From assembly GCA_050084985.1 (NCBI GenBank), contig JBITNC010000001.1:204848001-204912000 (forward strand): DNA of 64,000 bases, given 5' to 3'. Shown one piece after another: positions 20,851-32,366 of the stretch (positions are counted from its first letter, which is position 1; each line of letters begins with the position of its first letter). Under the pieces are notes generated by a model. The model saw only the letters and a program-made list of their open reading frames with translations, did not search any database and was not told the DNA's origin. Position numbers and translations under genes: made by a program. This DNA is from Nageia nagi (Eukaryota; Pinophyta).

Positions 20851-21990
20851 CTTTTTAAGAATTTTTTTCATTAGATTGCATCAATTAGATAGTTGGTCAA
20901 TTAAGTGGTAGATAACTTGAATTATGGTTTCTAAGGTTTTGATTAGTTTCTTAAGAGTAGTTGGTGGAACCATATTAATAAATTTGGAAAATTAAACTTC
21001 AATGCTTCAATGTGGGATAATGAATCATAATAATTTACCTAAAAGAACTTTTATGACACACTTCTTTTGATTCAATATGACATTGTATTCTAGGATTCTA
21101 TTAAAGAATTTTCTAGGCATTGGGATGTAGTCTGGATGTTTAGATTTAGCAAGGAGATAATCCATATATTCTTACATAATTTCATGCATCATATCATATA
21201 ATATGTAGGTCATAGCTCTTTGAAAAGTAGCTCCAACATTCTTGAGACCAACTGCTTGACTTTATAGCAAGACTTCCCCCAAGGTTTTGTGAATGATGTC
21301 TTATGCTAATATTTAGGATTGATATTGATTTGATTATATATAGAGAAACCATCCAAGAATGATAACATATCATTTATTTCTATTAGATACACTAGTTGAT
21401 AAATATCGAGGAGTGAAAATTTATCTTTGGGAGATGTCTTATTGATGTTTCAAAAATTGATAAAGAATGTAATTGCTCCATTAGATTTGATTACTAGAAC
21501 TATGTTAAAAACCTATTTTGAATATTTAATGTGTTGTATGAATCCCAACTCTAGAAATTTTATTAACTCTTCTTTCACAAGAAAATCATATTTAGGATGT
21601 ATTTTTCTTATCTTTTGTTTGTAAGGCTTGGCATCACTTCTGGTGATGATATTATGGATAATAATATATGGATAAATTCCAATTATGTCTATGTAGGACC
21701 ATGTAAAGAATTTGAAATAGTAATTTAAAATAGCCTTTTGATGTTCTTGCTCTTAATATATAAAATATTGGCCAATTTATACTAATTTTGTTTATTTTAT
21801 TATTCCTAGATTGATTTCTAGAGTTCCTTTATTAAGCATGGGGGATTGATCTTCAAATAAAGAGTAGACCTAAGTTTCCATATCATCCTAATAGTTATAT
21901 AATTCATCCTCACCAAAGTAGAAATATTGATTCAATAATTGGATTCATTATCATTGATGATATCCCAAAGGGATATGTGTTTGTGTGCTT
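20851..21990 (-). pseudogene. pol: T3 reverse transcriptase and pre-RT block
   Basis: Minus strand, from about 21870: FTWSYIDIIGIYPY, SDAKPYKQKIRKIHPKY, FLVKEELIKFLELGFIQHI, then NKTSPKDKFSLLDI, MLSFLDGFSIYNQI, VGLKNVGATFQRAMTYILYD, and the catalytic motif at 21157-21168, which reads YMDY instead of YVDD. One of the two catalytic Asp is therefore Tyr. The thumb (NQKKCVIKV) follows. Domain identity is certain; the enzyme is dead. Confidence 0.85.
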
Positions 21991-23984
21991 AAGAGAGTGA
22001 GGAAAGATTCTTCATTCTAAATACATTAAAGGGATACTAGTTTTTCTCCTTTCATGTCAATCATTGGTAAGTGGAAGAGTGCATGTTTTCTCTTGATAAT
22101 AATAATCAATAGACCCAATTATGTTTTGATTATGTTGATAGTAAAAGTTTGAAGTAAATACAAAATGAGGAGGACTTATACCAGGAGGCCTTGCTCTTCA
22201 TATGGATGTTGTGTGATGAGTAGATAATTGGTCAAAATTGAGAGGGGGATAAGGGTATCTTCTATCGATGCATCAAAATAAATCTTATTTATCCAATAGA
22301 AAGTGATGAAAGTATGCTCTTAAAAATACGTCACCATAGTATAAGGTAGATATCTTTTGAGGTAGAAATTTGACTAATTATTGTAGATGGATTTCCTCTA
22401 TGATGTCACTTCTATTGAATTAGTCATGTTCTATTCTCCTGAATCAAATGGTTGTGATGTAACTGATTTACATATGAGGTAAATAATGTAGCTAATATAA
22501 TGGTATCAGATTGATTAAATCCATTTTTGATTCTCTCTGTAAGAGCATCTTAGGAATATAACCTCTTATTAAGATATTTTGATTTTTGATAATATGGTTC
22601 CATATGAAAAGTATTGTGATTGGCAATATACATTTTGACTATGAACTCCTATATAATAGGAATGTTGTAAAAAAACACTTAAACATCCTATGATGGGATG
22701 TGAGTGAGCATCTCAATATATTGATTACCCTAATATAGAGGTAGAATGGGATAAGGCCAACATGGTTCTAGAATATTTTATGTATAGGATAAATAGGAGG
22801 TAATTACTTACCTAACTCTAACTAAGTATGAGAAGCAGCACCATTCCATATCTATATATTTTAAGGAGGTATATCATGTATGTGTATGTCCACAGCTAGA
22901 TCATCTAAAAAGAGTGGATAATTGAAATTTGAATCAATATCTCAATATCATGAACCATGTGAATAATAATTTGAATTTGTTTTGAATCCTATGAATCTCT
23001 TGGTATATCTTCATCTAACTTAGAATAATATATATGGATGTGTGTCAATAACCGTTCTAACATATTCCTAAGGAGGGGTAGAATATCATGTTTGGATACA
23101 AGTGAACCTTTTATTTATCATTAAAAGATTCTAAGGGAAATGCCCTTACATGAATATTCTATTATAATCAAGGATGATTATGAAAGTAGGTAACCTTTAT
23201 GCAAGTGCATGTAATATGAATGTATATATATAGGTTGTATGGACCATCTCCAAGTTATCATCTCATATCTCATATATGCGATCAACCTTAATGCGAGGGG
23301 AAGAATGCATCCAAAGGAGATAAAACATGATATTTTTGAATTCCTTTTAAAATTATTCAATTTTTGCACCTAAGATAAGATCTACATCAATCTCAATGAT
23401 AGATTCAATATTGTTAATGAATGCATCCCATAAATGTAAACATTATCAATGTACATATGTTTTAGCTATCAACTCTTGAATATCTATGGGTGTTTGAAAT
23501 TTTTTTTGTATCTTTAGAATTTGAGTATGGAGAATTGTAAACAATATCAATCTCATGGATATCATGTCTAAAGAGTGGATCATAGTGTTGTTGGTACTTA
23601 TGGTATGACTATTGACTCTCCTCAAGGAGATGAATGTCCATATCTCTACTAAAGATGGTGGAATCATGGACCTCTATCATCAGAAGTGACTCCTAGACAA
23701 TAGCCATTGAAAAACTAAACATTGAATTCATAAATAATAATTTGTATAGGGATTCTATATGTAAGCTTATCTATATATTCATATTCAAGGATGTTTGTTA
23801 AGACTATCCATTTGAACATCTTGTATTTGATTCTTTCTATGAATGTGCAATCCAATAGAATACATGGAGTTGATCATCAATAATAGAAATTCAATATATT
23901 GCCTAGTTCAATGTATTATTCTTTTATCTTAATTAACATTTTTTTGGAACTCATGTAGATGAGGAGATAAGAAGACTGTAAGCC
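21991..23984. other. Unassigned AT-rich DNA within T3
   Basis: Expected position of the protease-RT linker, but only scattered short minus-strand frames (23178-23369, 23446-23667) without recognisable motifs. Could be very decayed linker or inserted sequence. Confidence 0.4.
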
Positions 23985-24112
23985 TACATTCTAAGCCCAA
24001 GTCATACAATTGGTAATCATGTGAAAATGATCATTGTATATATATATATATATATATATACAATGATCATTTTCACATGATTACCAATTGTATGACTTGG
24101 TCTTAGAATGTA
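23985..24112. repeat. 128-bp near-perfect palindrome with (TA)n centre
   Basis: Two 64-bp arms meet without a spacer at 24048/24049. The left arm starts TACATTCTAAGCCCAAGTCA and the right arm ends with its complement; I count one mismatch (24101 against 23996). The centre is an uninterrupted TA repeat (about 24037-24060). Could be a foldback/MITE-like element with TA at its ends, or an assembly or replication artefact. Confidence 0.9.
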
Positions 24113-26150
24113 TATTAGAATAGGATATTATTTATGTTTTGTAATCATAAGTAGGAATATTCTACAAGTTGTACAATAAAAAGTTTTTTCAGGATTAATT
24201 AGATTTTGAACATAAGTAAAAAGAGAAAAGCTTAAGTAATTCTATGTGAGAACATTAACAAAGAGAGTTATCATAGAATCCAAGAAGTTAAAGCTTTCAA
24301 AAGCTTTAAGTCTAGGTTTATACAGGATGTGATATCAATATACAATGGAAAGAAGACTAATGAACAATATAAAGTAAATGACTACTTTTAGGATATGCTA
24401 AGGTGTTGATGTTAGGACCTTTGAAATGTGTTAATTATAGGGGAATGATACTAATAATGTTATCCATAACAAAGGATAGCATTGTTGAAGGAAATTACAT
24501 GGCCCTCAGGGGCCTTCCTCTTATGACATCAACACTCACCATATTAATGGTTAATTAAATGAAACCATGAAGAAGTACTAAGTGAGAATGAAATGACTTC
24601 ATCCAAAATTTGAAAGCCAATTTTGAATTAGTTATGGGGATCAAAAGGAAATGACATTAACAACACCAAGTCTAACACCTAATGAGGATCTAGAATTGAA
24701 ATATGAAAGCAAAAAGGGCATGCATAAGCATAGATAGCCAGTAAACTAAAGCATTGACATCAATAATACTTCAACAACCAATTTAAACTAATTTCAGAGA
24801 GATGAATATGATGATATCAATAACTTCAATCTTAACACTTTAAAGGAAGAATGAACTATAATTAATTCTATATATAACATGCAAATGATTATATTGATAG
24901 TAATATCACCTAATGATGTTCCCAAAGTAAACTCAAGTACAAAAGTAGTTAGAGTAGTAGTGACCATCGAGATGGTAGTTGAAGGAGATGAGTAGAAGGA
25001 GATGATAACTGAATTAGCTAAACCATGAATGCTTCATGAAGGGGTCACTTCAGTATTCTAGATGAATTATACCACCATTAGTTTTAGTTTTCATTAAAGG
25101 TTAGCTTTTATGTAATCGATTGATAGCCATTATTAGTAGTAAACTTTTAATATTAGTTAATTATACCTACTCAATTTTGTCTATAAATACAAGGCAAATT
25201 AATATAATAAGGTTTAGACATTTAAGTATTTTCCCTTTGCAATGTTACTAAGACTACTATTTGAATACAAGTATGACATGTTTGATCTTTCTTCAACCAT
25301 TTATCAATGTATGTGCTTAAATTATTATGTATGCATTTGGATGCACTTCATGGCTTCATCAATGGATGTTGAGTTAATGTATATTAATGTTATATTTTAC
25401 AAATATGGCTAGTTAAGGTGATACAATTTATGAATTTTAATTTACATGTCCTTCTTATAGTTTTGCTTAAGGGACCCTAAGCTAGTCAAAGATGTTCATT
25501 GTAATTACTTTACTGCACTATGACCTATTTATCTCCATCCTATAAGCTTCATGATAAAAATGTATTTAATATTCCTATGAGGAGACTTTAAAAAACTAAG
25601 AAGGTAACAAACTATATACTAGAGGTTGAACTGAGAAAAATAGTTCATCCTTTATGACTCAATTGATTACAATTTATGGTTGCATGAATATTACACAATA
25701 TTGATCAATAATAATATCTTGAATTTTTGAAGGAAGGTATTAAAAACTTTGAATTAGCTAATCTAGAATCATGGATAATGCTCTATGATAATAATAAATT
25801 TTTACTATCCAAAGATTTTTTGATATAACCCTAGTGGTAATGCTATATGAAGATACATAAACTAGTTTACCAATTCTCTTGGTGAGAAGATTAATTTCTC
25901 TATAGTTAGATAAATCATCATAAAAAATCCATGGATAATAAGATGGTAGTGTTTGATTTTGTATATTACTCCTCATTGTTAGATTAAGAAGGTAAGTGAT
26001 ATTTCTAAGCATGATGTTCTTTTGAAAGAGATGACTCCTAATATCCTATTCCAATCATGTATTTGGGAGTTATGTAGGCAATGTTTAGCGAGTGATGGAT
26101 TCCATGCTCATATTTTCTTAGGACAAAACCTTTCTAACCATATTTCTCTC
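24113..26150. other. Non-coding DNA, possibly an unrelated LTR
   Basis: No coding frame is supported. TATAAATA at 25182-25189, followed at about 100 bp by CT-rich and T-rich sequence, looks like an LTR or promoter region, but no paired repeat or terminal TG/CA could be confirmed. The minus-strand frame 25758-26012 lacks motifs. Confidence 0.4.
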
Positions 26151-26154
26151 AAAA

Positions 26155-26600
26155 TTACTTTTCAAGGAGTGTGAGGTTGAGTTGTATCAAGGTTAAAAGA
26201 GTTGTTATCATAAGAAAAAGCTATGGATGAATTAACTACCCCATGGACCAAGTTTGACTCAAGGGGTTGGGATTCAAAGGAGATAATCATACCTTGGTTT
26301 ACATGATATTTTTTATAAGTGTTATGATGTCCAAGTTCTTTCATGGTTTGCACAAGTATAGGTGTATCAAAGAGCTTATATTATCTAATATTAGTATTAG
26401 TAAAGTGGGCTATTTTTATTTTCCTTTGTAAGAGGATGTGGAATGAGATAGTGTAGGAGTTGAAGTATATGTGGAAGGTTCATAAATGAAAATATTGTTG
26501 AAAGGTATAAAAATATCATGGTGGATTGAAGCATTGTTAGAAAATCCAAATTGATTAGAATTGATAAGTACACTATGGATGATAACATCATGTTCATACT
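26155..26600 (-). pseudogene. pol: T3 linker after protease, G-patch-like
   Basis: Minus strand. Two short frames (26397-26597, 26162-26353) directly follow the protease. The second contains MKELGHHNTYKKYHVNQGMI, with Gly and aromatic spacing similar to a G-patch though the central GLG has been lost. It occupies the same place as clearer G-patch-like blocks in T1 and T2. Assignment is tentative. Confidence 0.4.
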
Positions 26601-26639
26601 TTAGATAATGATAAAGGGTAGAGGGGACATTATGGATCC

Positions 26640-26895
26640 ATGGTCATCCAAGGAGAAGGTTTGAATGGAGGTTACCTTCAATGACATAATATAGTGAATG
26701 CAACATTTGGGCTCCCATGGAGATGGGTAGGATAACTATTCCAAGGGTTGGACAAGGAGAATTGTTAAAAGATATTAATATATTATTTGGGTGTGCAATA
26801 ATGTTAAGATGATTTTTCATATATGTGAGGGAATATTTAGATATGAAATTTAGGATAGAACCATTATCAATAAGAATTATTTTCTTCAAGCACCC
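26640..26895 (-). pseudogene. pol: T3 aspartic protease
   Basis: An open minus-strand stretch of 81 codons: KKIILIDNGSILNFIS with the active-site loop Asp-Asn-Gly-Ser at 26857-26868, then NILISFNNSPCPTLGIVILP, and YVIEGNLHSNLLLG, the usual C-terminal hydrophobic-Gly motif. This is the most intact protease active site in the window. It would process the Gag-Pol precursor. Confidence 0.85.
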
Positions 26896-27412
26896 ATCGA
26901 TAACAATAATGATAATAGGGATATATCTTTTTAATCTGATGATAAGGTGGAAGAAATATCAGAATCATAAAAAGTGATATTTGATTTAGCTGAATAATGA
27001 AGACTACCAATGAAGGTTACAAATACATCATTATCATCCTTTCAAAGTTATATGGTCATAAGAAATTTAATTAATGCTTGATGATGATGGAGTGAAGTAT
27101 GTATGAGATCATGTAAATACATGTTAATTTTAATTTGGATTAAATACATGATAGATAATTGGAAAAAGTGTTGATATTTAGGCTAATTAAAGGATTCTAT
27201 TGAGCTAGGCTAAGGATACTGGTGATATTGTCAAGATCTAATGGTAACATGGATGCCACCAATGAAACCTTATTATGATATTTGTGGATTAATAATATTT
27301 ATCTATTTTAGAGGTGGACCATTATGATATGTTGGCTGATTTTAGGCATGGTATGGTTGGATAATGGATGGTGGAACACATCAAGAGGTTTATTGGTAGG
27401 GACCACTAGATT
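26896..27412 (-). pseudogene. gag: T3 gag C-terminal remnant
   Basis: On the minus strand 27250-27060 reads VASMLPLDLDNITSILSLAQ and NTFSNYLSC before the protease, consistent with the Gag-protease spacer of this lineage. The core and zinc knuckle are not present; the reading is cut by the LTR-like sequence at 27413. Confidence 0.45.
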
Positions 27413-27930
27413 TGTAAACACCTAAAATTGATTTATTATTTATTTAAGAAATTATATTTTAGATTTTTCTAAAAGTATTAAAAAGCAATATTACATATGT
27501 CAAGATAAATTTGATATTGTAATGCGATGCCATGTGTTATATTAAATGCAATATCATTTATCATGGTTCATATTTTAAAGTATCTTGAATGTGATAAAGC
27601 TTATATTATTGCTATGAGTTAGCTTTCAATCCTTTCTTTTTCCTTATAGGTTATACATATGAGAGTTGGAGGTTAATATCTTGATTGGATCTATTTTATA
27701 TATGGTTATCCCATACATCATACTTATGGTATATCTTGACACCATCTATTGGAAGATCTATTATGCTCTAAGCTTTTATTGCATGTTATCTTTTGTGCAT
27801 AATCTAATTCTACAAGTCTCATAACATCAGCACCATAGAGCTCACACATCTAATACTACAAGTCTCACAAGTGTCATATTTATAGAATTAAATTATGGTT
27901 ATATTTATTATTTACATAATTTACCATCTA
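27413..27930 (+). mobile_element. Possible Tat-type LTR (plus strand)
   Basis: Starts TGTAAACACCTAAAATTGAT, sharing its first 15 bp with the inferred T4 LTR start (TGTAAACACCTAAAAATTAT). A possible end is CTACA at about 27930, followed by TTTTTGGTGAAATCG, which could be a decayed primer site. No second copy was found in the window, so this may be a solo or partner-less 5' LTR. Confidence 0.4.
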
Positions 27931-27935
27931 CATTT

Positions 27936-29210
27936 TTGGTGAAATCGATCGATCCTACACACCTAGGTTTTCCTAATTGGAAATCCTTCTTCAAGAGAGT
28001 TATGAATTCATTTGCACTACTATTTCTTCCTTTACTTGCTATATTTATATTAGTTTCCTACCAAAATGATAAAACTATGGTTTATTCTACCTATGTTCTA
28101 AAGAAATTTTATGTTGATGAGCAACCTAGGGTTTCTAGAGGGAAGGTTCATTTTGATAAAATTAGGAGTACTATGATAAACCTTGATATACCTCTTGAAT
28201 TTTATGAACCTCATCTACATGATTGCATAGCAATAGATGAAGAAGAATCTAAATCAATTAATTCTAGTTATCAAATGAACATCATTGGCCAAACCCCTAA
28301 TAAGTTTAATATGGAATTTGCTGATGGAGATTTTGAAAGTGTAAATCAATAAAGCTTTGCTAATACTTTTGAAAATGAATTTGAGAATGATGATCTTGAT
28401 GTTCTTCTTACAAATATTAGGTCTATTAAATAACTAATGGATCATACTAGTAAAATGAAATATTTTATTACTAACAATGCTAAAGCTATTATGAATTATT
28501 TGACAAAACATGAGCTATTAGAGTTAGATCCTAGTATTGATATGAAGATCTTACCTAAAGTGTTTATTTTGAAAGAGAATTTCACTTATAAGCTTGATCC
28601 ATTATTTAAACTAAAATGATAAAATGCTCCAAGGCTAACATCCTTAAAATGAGGATTTAGAGCACTCTCACTTTTGGGTGATGTTTGAAGATTTTCCTTT
28701 GGGTATTTTGAAGTTTCTGTACCATGAAACTTAATAAAAATAAATCATTCATCTTTGGGAAGGTATAAATTTTGATAGAGATATCCAATTGTGTTGATTC
28801 TTTTTTCATTAGATAGTTCTTAAAGATATATTTATAATGAGTATATGCATGCCTACCTTTATCAAATATTTGATCACCATCCAAGACATTTTTCATAGAA
28901 GTGTTAAAAATCCTAGTGCCAACATTAACACTAATGCTAGTGCTTATTATAGTTCTCATGCTAGTATTTATGAGAAATTACAATGTGGGATTTTGAATTT
29001 GACTTATTTGGCATGTTAGTATGATATTTTTTATACGGGTACCAAAATATTTCATAGGAAGATCAACATAGATGCTAATGAAGATCCAACCATTCACTTA
29101 AAGGTTCATGTCACACCCAACCTAAAACCCTCCAATCTTTCACCTACTTATACACCTGACATGCTAGTGCCAATGTTGAGGTCAATACTCACATTGAAAA
29201 AACAATAATG
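27936..29210 (+). pseudogene. Unidentified decayed frame after an LTR-like start
   Basis: A single frame from the ATG at 27936 to a stop at 28617-28619 (228 codons) is broken only by TAA at 28350 and 28431. Its first half has FALLFLPLLAIFILVSY (about residues 26-42), a likely membrane-spanning segment, followed by VYSTYVLKKFYVDEQP and a hydrophilic, acidic second half. Coding-like sequence continues, frame-shifted, at 28837-29210 (NPSANINTNASAYYSSHAS; EKLQCGILNLTYLAC). I do not recognise the protein. Its position just after a possible 5' LTR resembles the extra ORF1 that Ogre-type elements have upstream of gag, but that is only an analogy. T4 was inserted at its right. Confidence 0.45.
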
Positions 29211-29307
29211 AACATGCAGAAGGTGAAGTAGTTTGAATCATTTTGAGATGTTTGGAAGTTACTAAAAAGTTTGAAAGCCATGCAATTGCTCTAGAGATAT
29301 CAATTTC

Positions 29308-30278
29308 TATAAACTCACCAAAATGACCCCACACCTTGAGCTAAAATATAAAAAATATGAGAAACCCAAGGGCCTTTCGAATGCTCACTCTATAATATCT
29401 AAAATATTGCTTGCATATGAAAAGACAATGAGAATAAGATAAAATGGAGATAGGGTTTAGATATTTATACTTTTTGTGAGGTACCCAAAATAGCAAGTGA
29501 CCTACAAAATAAATATTAAGGGAGGTTTCTAAGCTCTAGGCCCTTAAGACCCTAGAGTCAAACAAGATGTGACTAGTTTGCTTGTAAATCTACAAAGCTT
29601 GAGTCAACAAGGCATTCAAAACTAGCTCAATGCATATGATTAAAGTTAGCATAAAAACCTAAAATAATATATCTAATGATTTAAACAAATCAAACTAGCC
29701 TAAAAATACTAAAATATGACCATGCATAAGTGGGATAGCAAAATGACCAAAAAGGATATGAATAGATTCTCTTAAGTGGCCTCTAAAACCTAAAAAAAAT
29801 ACTTGGAAACAATGCTAGTCTCCATAAAATTCCAAATCATTACCCAAGATTCCTTTTCAAGATGAGGATAAGGATCACCTTTTTTTACATTGGAAATGGT
29901 CGGTTAAGCTCAAGATGGAAGGTACCAAGTTGTAAAGTTTGAGTACACATTCAAGAGAGGGTTGAACATGTAAAAGCTCATGAATATTTTTTGGTTAGTT
30001 AATAAAGAGTTACAAATAATTTTTAAATGAATATTTTTATATATATAGTGAATAACTAGTTAGGGTTTTATCTAACCAATCAACTAGTCCCCTAACTGAT
30101 AGGCCAACTAGTGCTAGGGTTGACTAAGTGGTAACAATGGATTAAGTTAGCAAGATTGATTGGGAGAATGTTATCAAATTGGGATGAAGGGATGATAGGA
30201 TCATGGTAATATGGAAGACATACCAAACCATCATAAGTCACCTAAGCTAGGAGAACATATAATTTTTAGGTGTTTACA
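29308..30278 (-). mobile_element. T4 3' LTR
   Basis: On the minus strand it starts TGTAAACACCTAAAAATTAT (30278 downward) and ends near TTTATA at 29308 (probably once TTACA). About 971 bp. The polypurine tract lies immediately outside its start. Confidence 0.8.
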
Positions 30279-30291
30279 AATGCCCCTTTTT
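30279..30291 (-). other. T4 polypurine tract
   Basis: AAAAAGGGGCATT on the minus strand, immediately before the LTR start TGTAAACACC. It fixes the orientation of T4 as minus. Confidence 0.85.
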
Positions 30292-30725
30292 ATGTCAATT
30301 TTTGCAAGATGTGAAATGCAATACAAAAATAGGTGAGGTGTGTGATGTGATGTCGATAATGATAGGATGAATACAATCATGTTGAAGGTACATATGACTA
30401 TAACACTTTGTAGTGCCAATATTATTATATCATAACTAGTCTACATCTTGACATAATAAAATATGATACAAATGATATAGCAAGGAGTACCTATGGCTAT
30501 AACACCTCTCAGTGTCAACTCTATCATATTATAAATAATAGGTACTTGAGAGAATGGGATGTGATAATGATGTATTTGCACCAATAAAGTTTTGAAAAGT
30601 AAATGATCATAAAATGAAAATGAGAAACCATATTGTATAATGATGCGATACAGTCATATCAAAAAGGATGTAGTCACATTAAGAAATTAAGTAATAAAAG
30701 CAAATGATCTTTTCTTTGTCCTAAT

Positions 30726-30924
30726 AATTGAAGGGTAAAATGATTCTACTTTTCCCCAACAATTGAAGGGTAAAATGATTATGCTTTTCCCTTGCAGTTG
30801 AAGGGCAAAATGATTTTGCTTTGCCCCAACAATTGAAGGGTAAAATGATCAATGATTCTACTTTTCCCAGCAATCAAAGGGTTAAAAGATTTTGTTTTAT
30901 CCCAATACTAAAAGGGTAAAATGG
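30726..30924. repeat. 35-bp minisatellite in the T4 3' region
   Basis: About five and a half units: AATTGAAGGGTAAAATGATT begins units at 30726 and 30761, with variants at 30796, 30831, 30872 and 30907. Unit 4 carries a short extra CAATGATT-type insertion. The array starts about 430 bp from the polypurine tract. Tandem arrays in this hypervariable region are known for Tat-lineage elements. Confidence 0.9.
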
Positions 30925-32366
30925 TAATAATACACTCCAATCAAATGATCTAGCATAGGATTACATATCTAACAAACATTTAATCATAACATGTAGGAAT
31001 ATGATGCCTAAATAAAATACCATGATAAGTGATAAATGATAAATATACTAAAATGATCAATGATAATAAGTAAAAATGCAAGATGAACATGCCAATTTTG
31101 TGAAAAGTTGATCATACCTATGGGGGTGTTTGATAGGATGATAATGATTAGGATCATGGAAAAGGTGGGTCATTACATCATCCTTAAGCAAGAAGATGGT
31201 ATGGGGTCTAGAAAAGGGCCACAACCATCTTATTGATCAATGAGTAAGAAAGGGTGATTGGATTAATGGGAAATAAGGGAAAATGAAAAATTAGACCTAG
31301 CTAGTCTGTTGTAGATTAGCTAGCACTAAATGATAGGATTGTTAAGCATATTGATTGGTAGTACCAATTAGATGGGCCAACCAATTGGGTACCTAATTGA
31401 TAGGTTAGGTGGAAGAATGATAGGTTGAAAATAAAAAAAGTTAGTTTTATTTTATCATTTGCACACCTAACCATATGAGAATTAACCTCTGATTAAGGAG
31501 AGATTTTATCATATTCCTAAGCTCAAGAGTGGTTGATATTGATTGGATGAGATGGTAGCTATAATAGGAGCTAGAAAAGACTCACCATGTAGCCCACCTA
31601 GAGCAGACAATGATTGCTTGCACAAGCAAGCATGTAGCTACAAAACTTGACCATTTTTAATTAAAAAACATAGTTAAGTAGCTAACACATAGTTTAACAA
31701 AGGAAATAAACTTTAGTTTTAGTTTTAATAGTTAAATTTAGCTAAAAATTGATAAAACCATAGGGTAGATTAAAAAATTAGGGAATCATGTAGATCACAA
31801 ATGATAAGACCAAACTAGGCAAAATTATAGTCAAAATGATTAGAAGGTAGCATATAACATTTTTTTGAAACTAGATTTTGAGTTTAATATTAATTTCTAT
31901 GGTTTTGGTGTAAAGTTTCAATTTGGGGTAGCAGGTCCATTTGGCCCCACTTTGACTCTGTTAGCTAGTGAGGCACATACTGATCTTGATTTAGGAGTTG
32001 ATGGATACCCCATTGGTTAGACCTTGATTTGTGAGGCTTGGAATCAATCAACCAACAAGTTGCCCATCCAACTGGTACACCAAACAATATATAAGGAATC
32101 ATTTGGGGAGTGCTAGTTGACCTATTGCATATTGGTTAGAAGAACCTAGGTAAAAGAGATAAAAATATATAGCAAAATGAAGAAAAGTGATAAAGATATG
32201 AAAATATACTCTAGATATGACACATGTGAGGTAAAATGAGCTAATATGATTAAGGGTATGTCAGAAGATAAAGAATAACTTAAGTTAAGAGGATTAACTT
32301 AGAAAATAGAAACATACTAACTATGATGAAAAGGATTGATATGGTATTTGATTAAATAAGTGCTAG
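30925..32366. other. T4 3' region, non-coding
   Basis: AT-rich DNA between the minisatellite and the antisense PMD start. I see no supported gene; any promoter or first exon of the antisense frame would be here. Confidence 0.5.

Larger units (their letters stand above)
18650..27412 (-). mobile_element. T3: Tat-lineage element, minus strand
   Basis: Reading from right to left: end of gag, protease, linker, RT, RNase H, archaeal-type RNase H, integrase. The gag side is cut at 27413 by an LTR-like start on the plus strand; the integrase side ends at about 18650, next to the K1 LTR. About 4 kb of foreign or unrecognised DNA lies between protease and RT (22000-26150). Neither LTR is seen. Confidence 0.75.

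Noticed and set aside
23985-24112. Stowaway- or Tourist-type MITE
   Set aside because: Terminal sequence TACATTCTAAG does not match the termini I know for those groups and target duplication cannot be separated from the palindrome's own TA.
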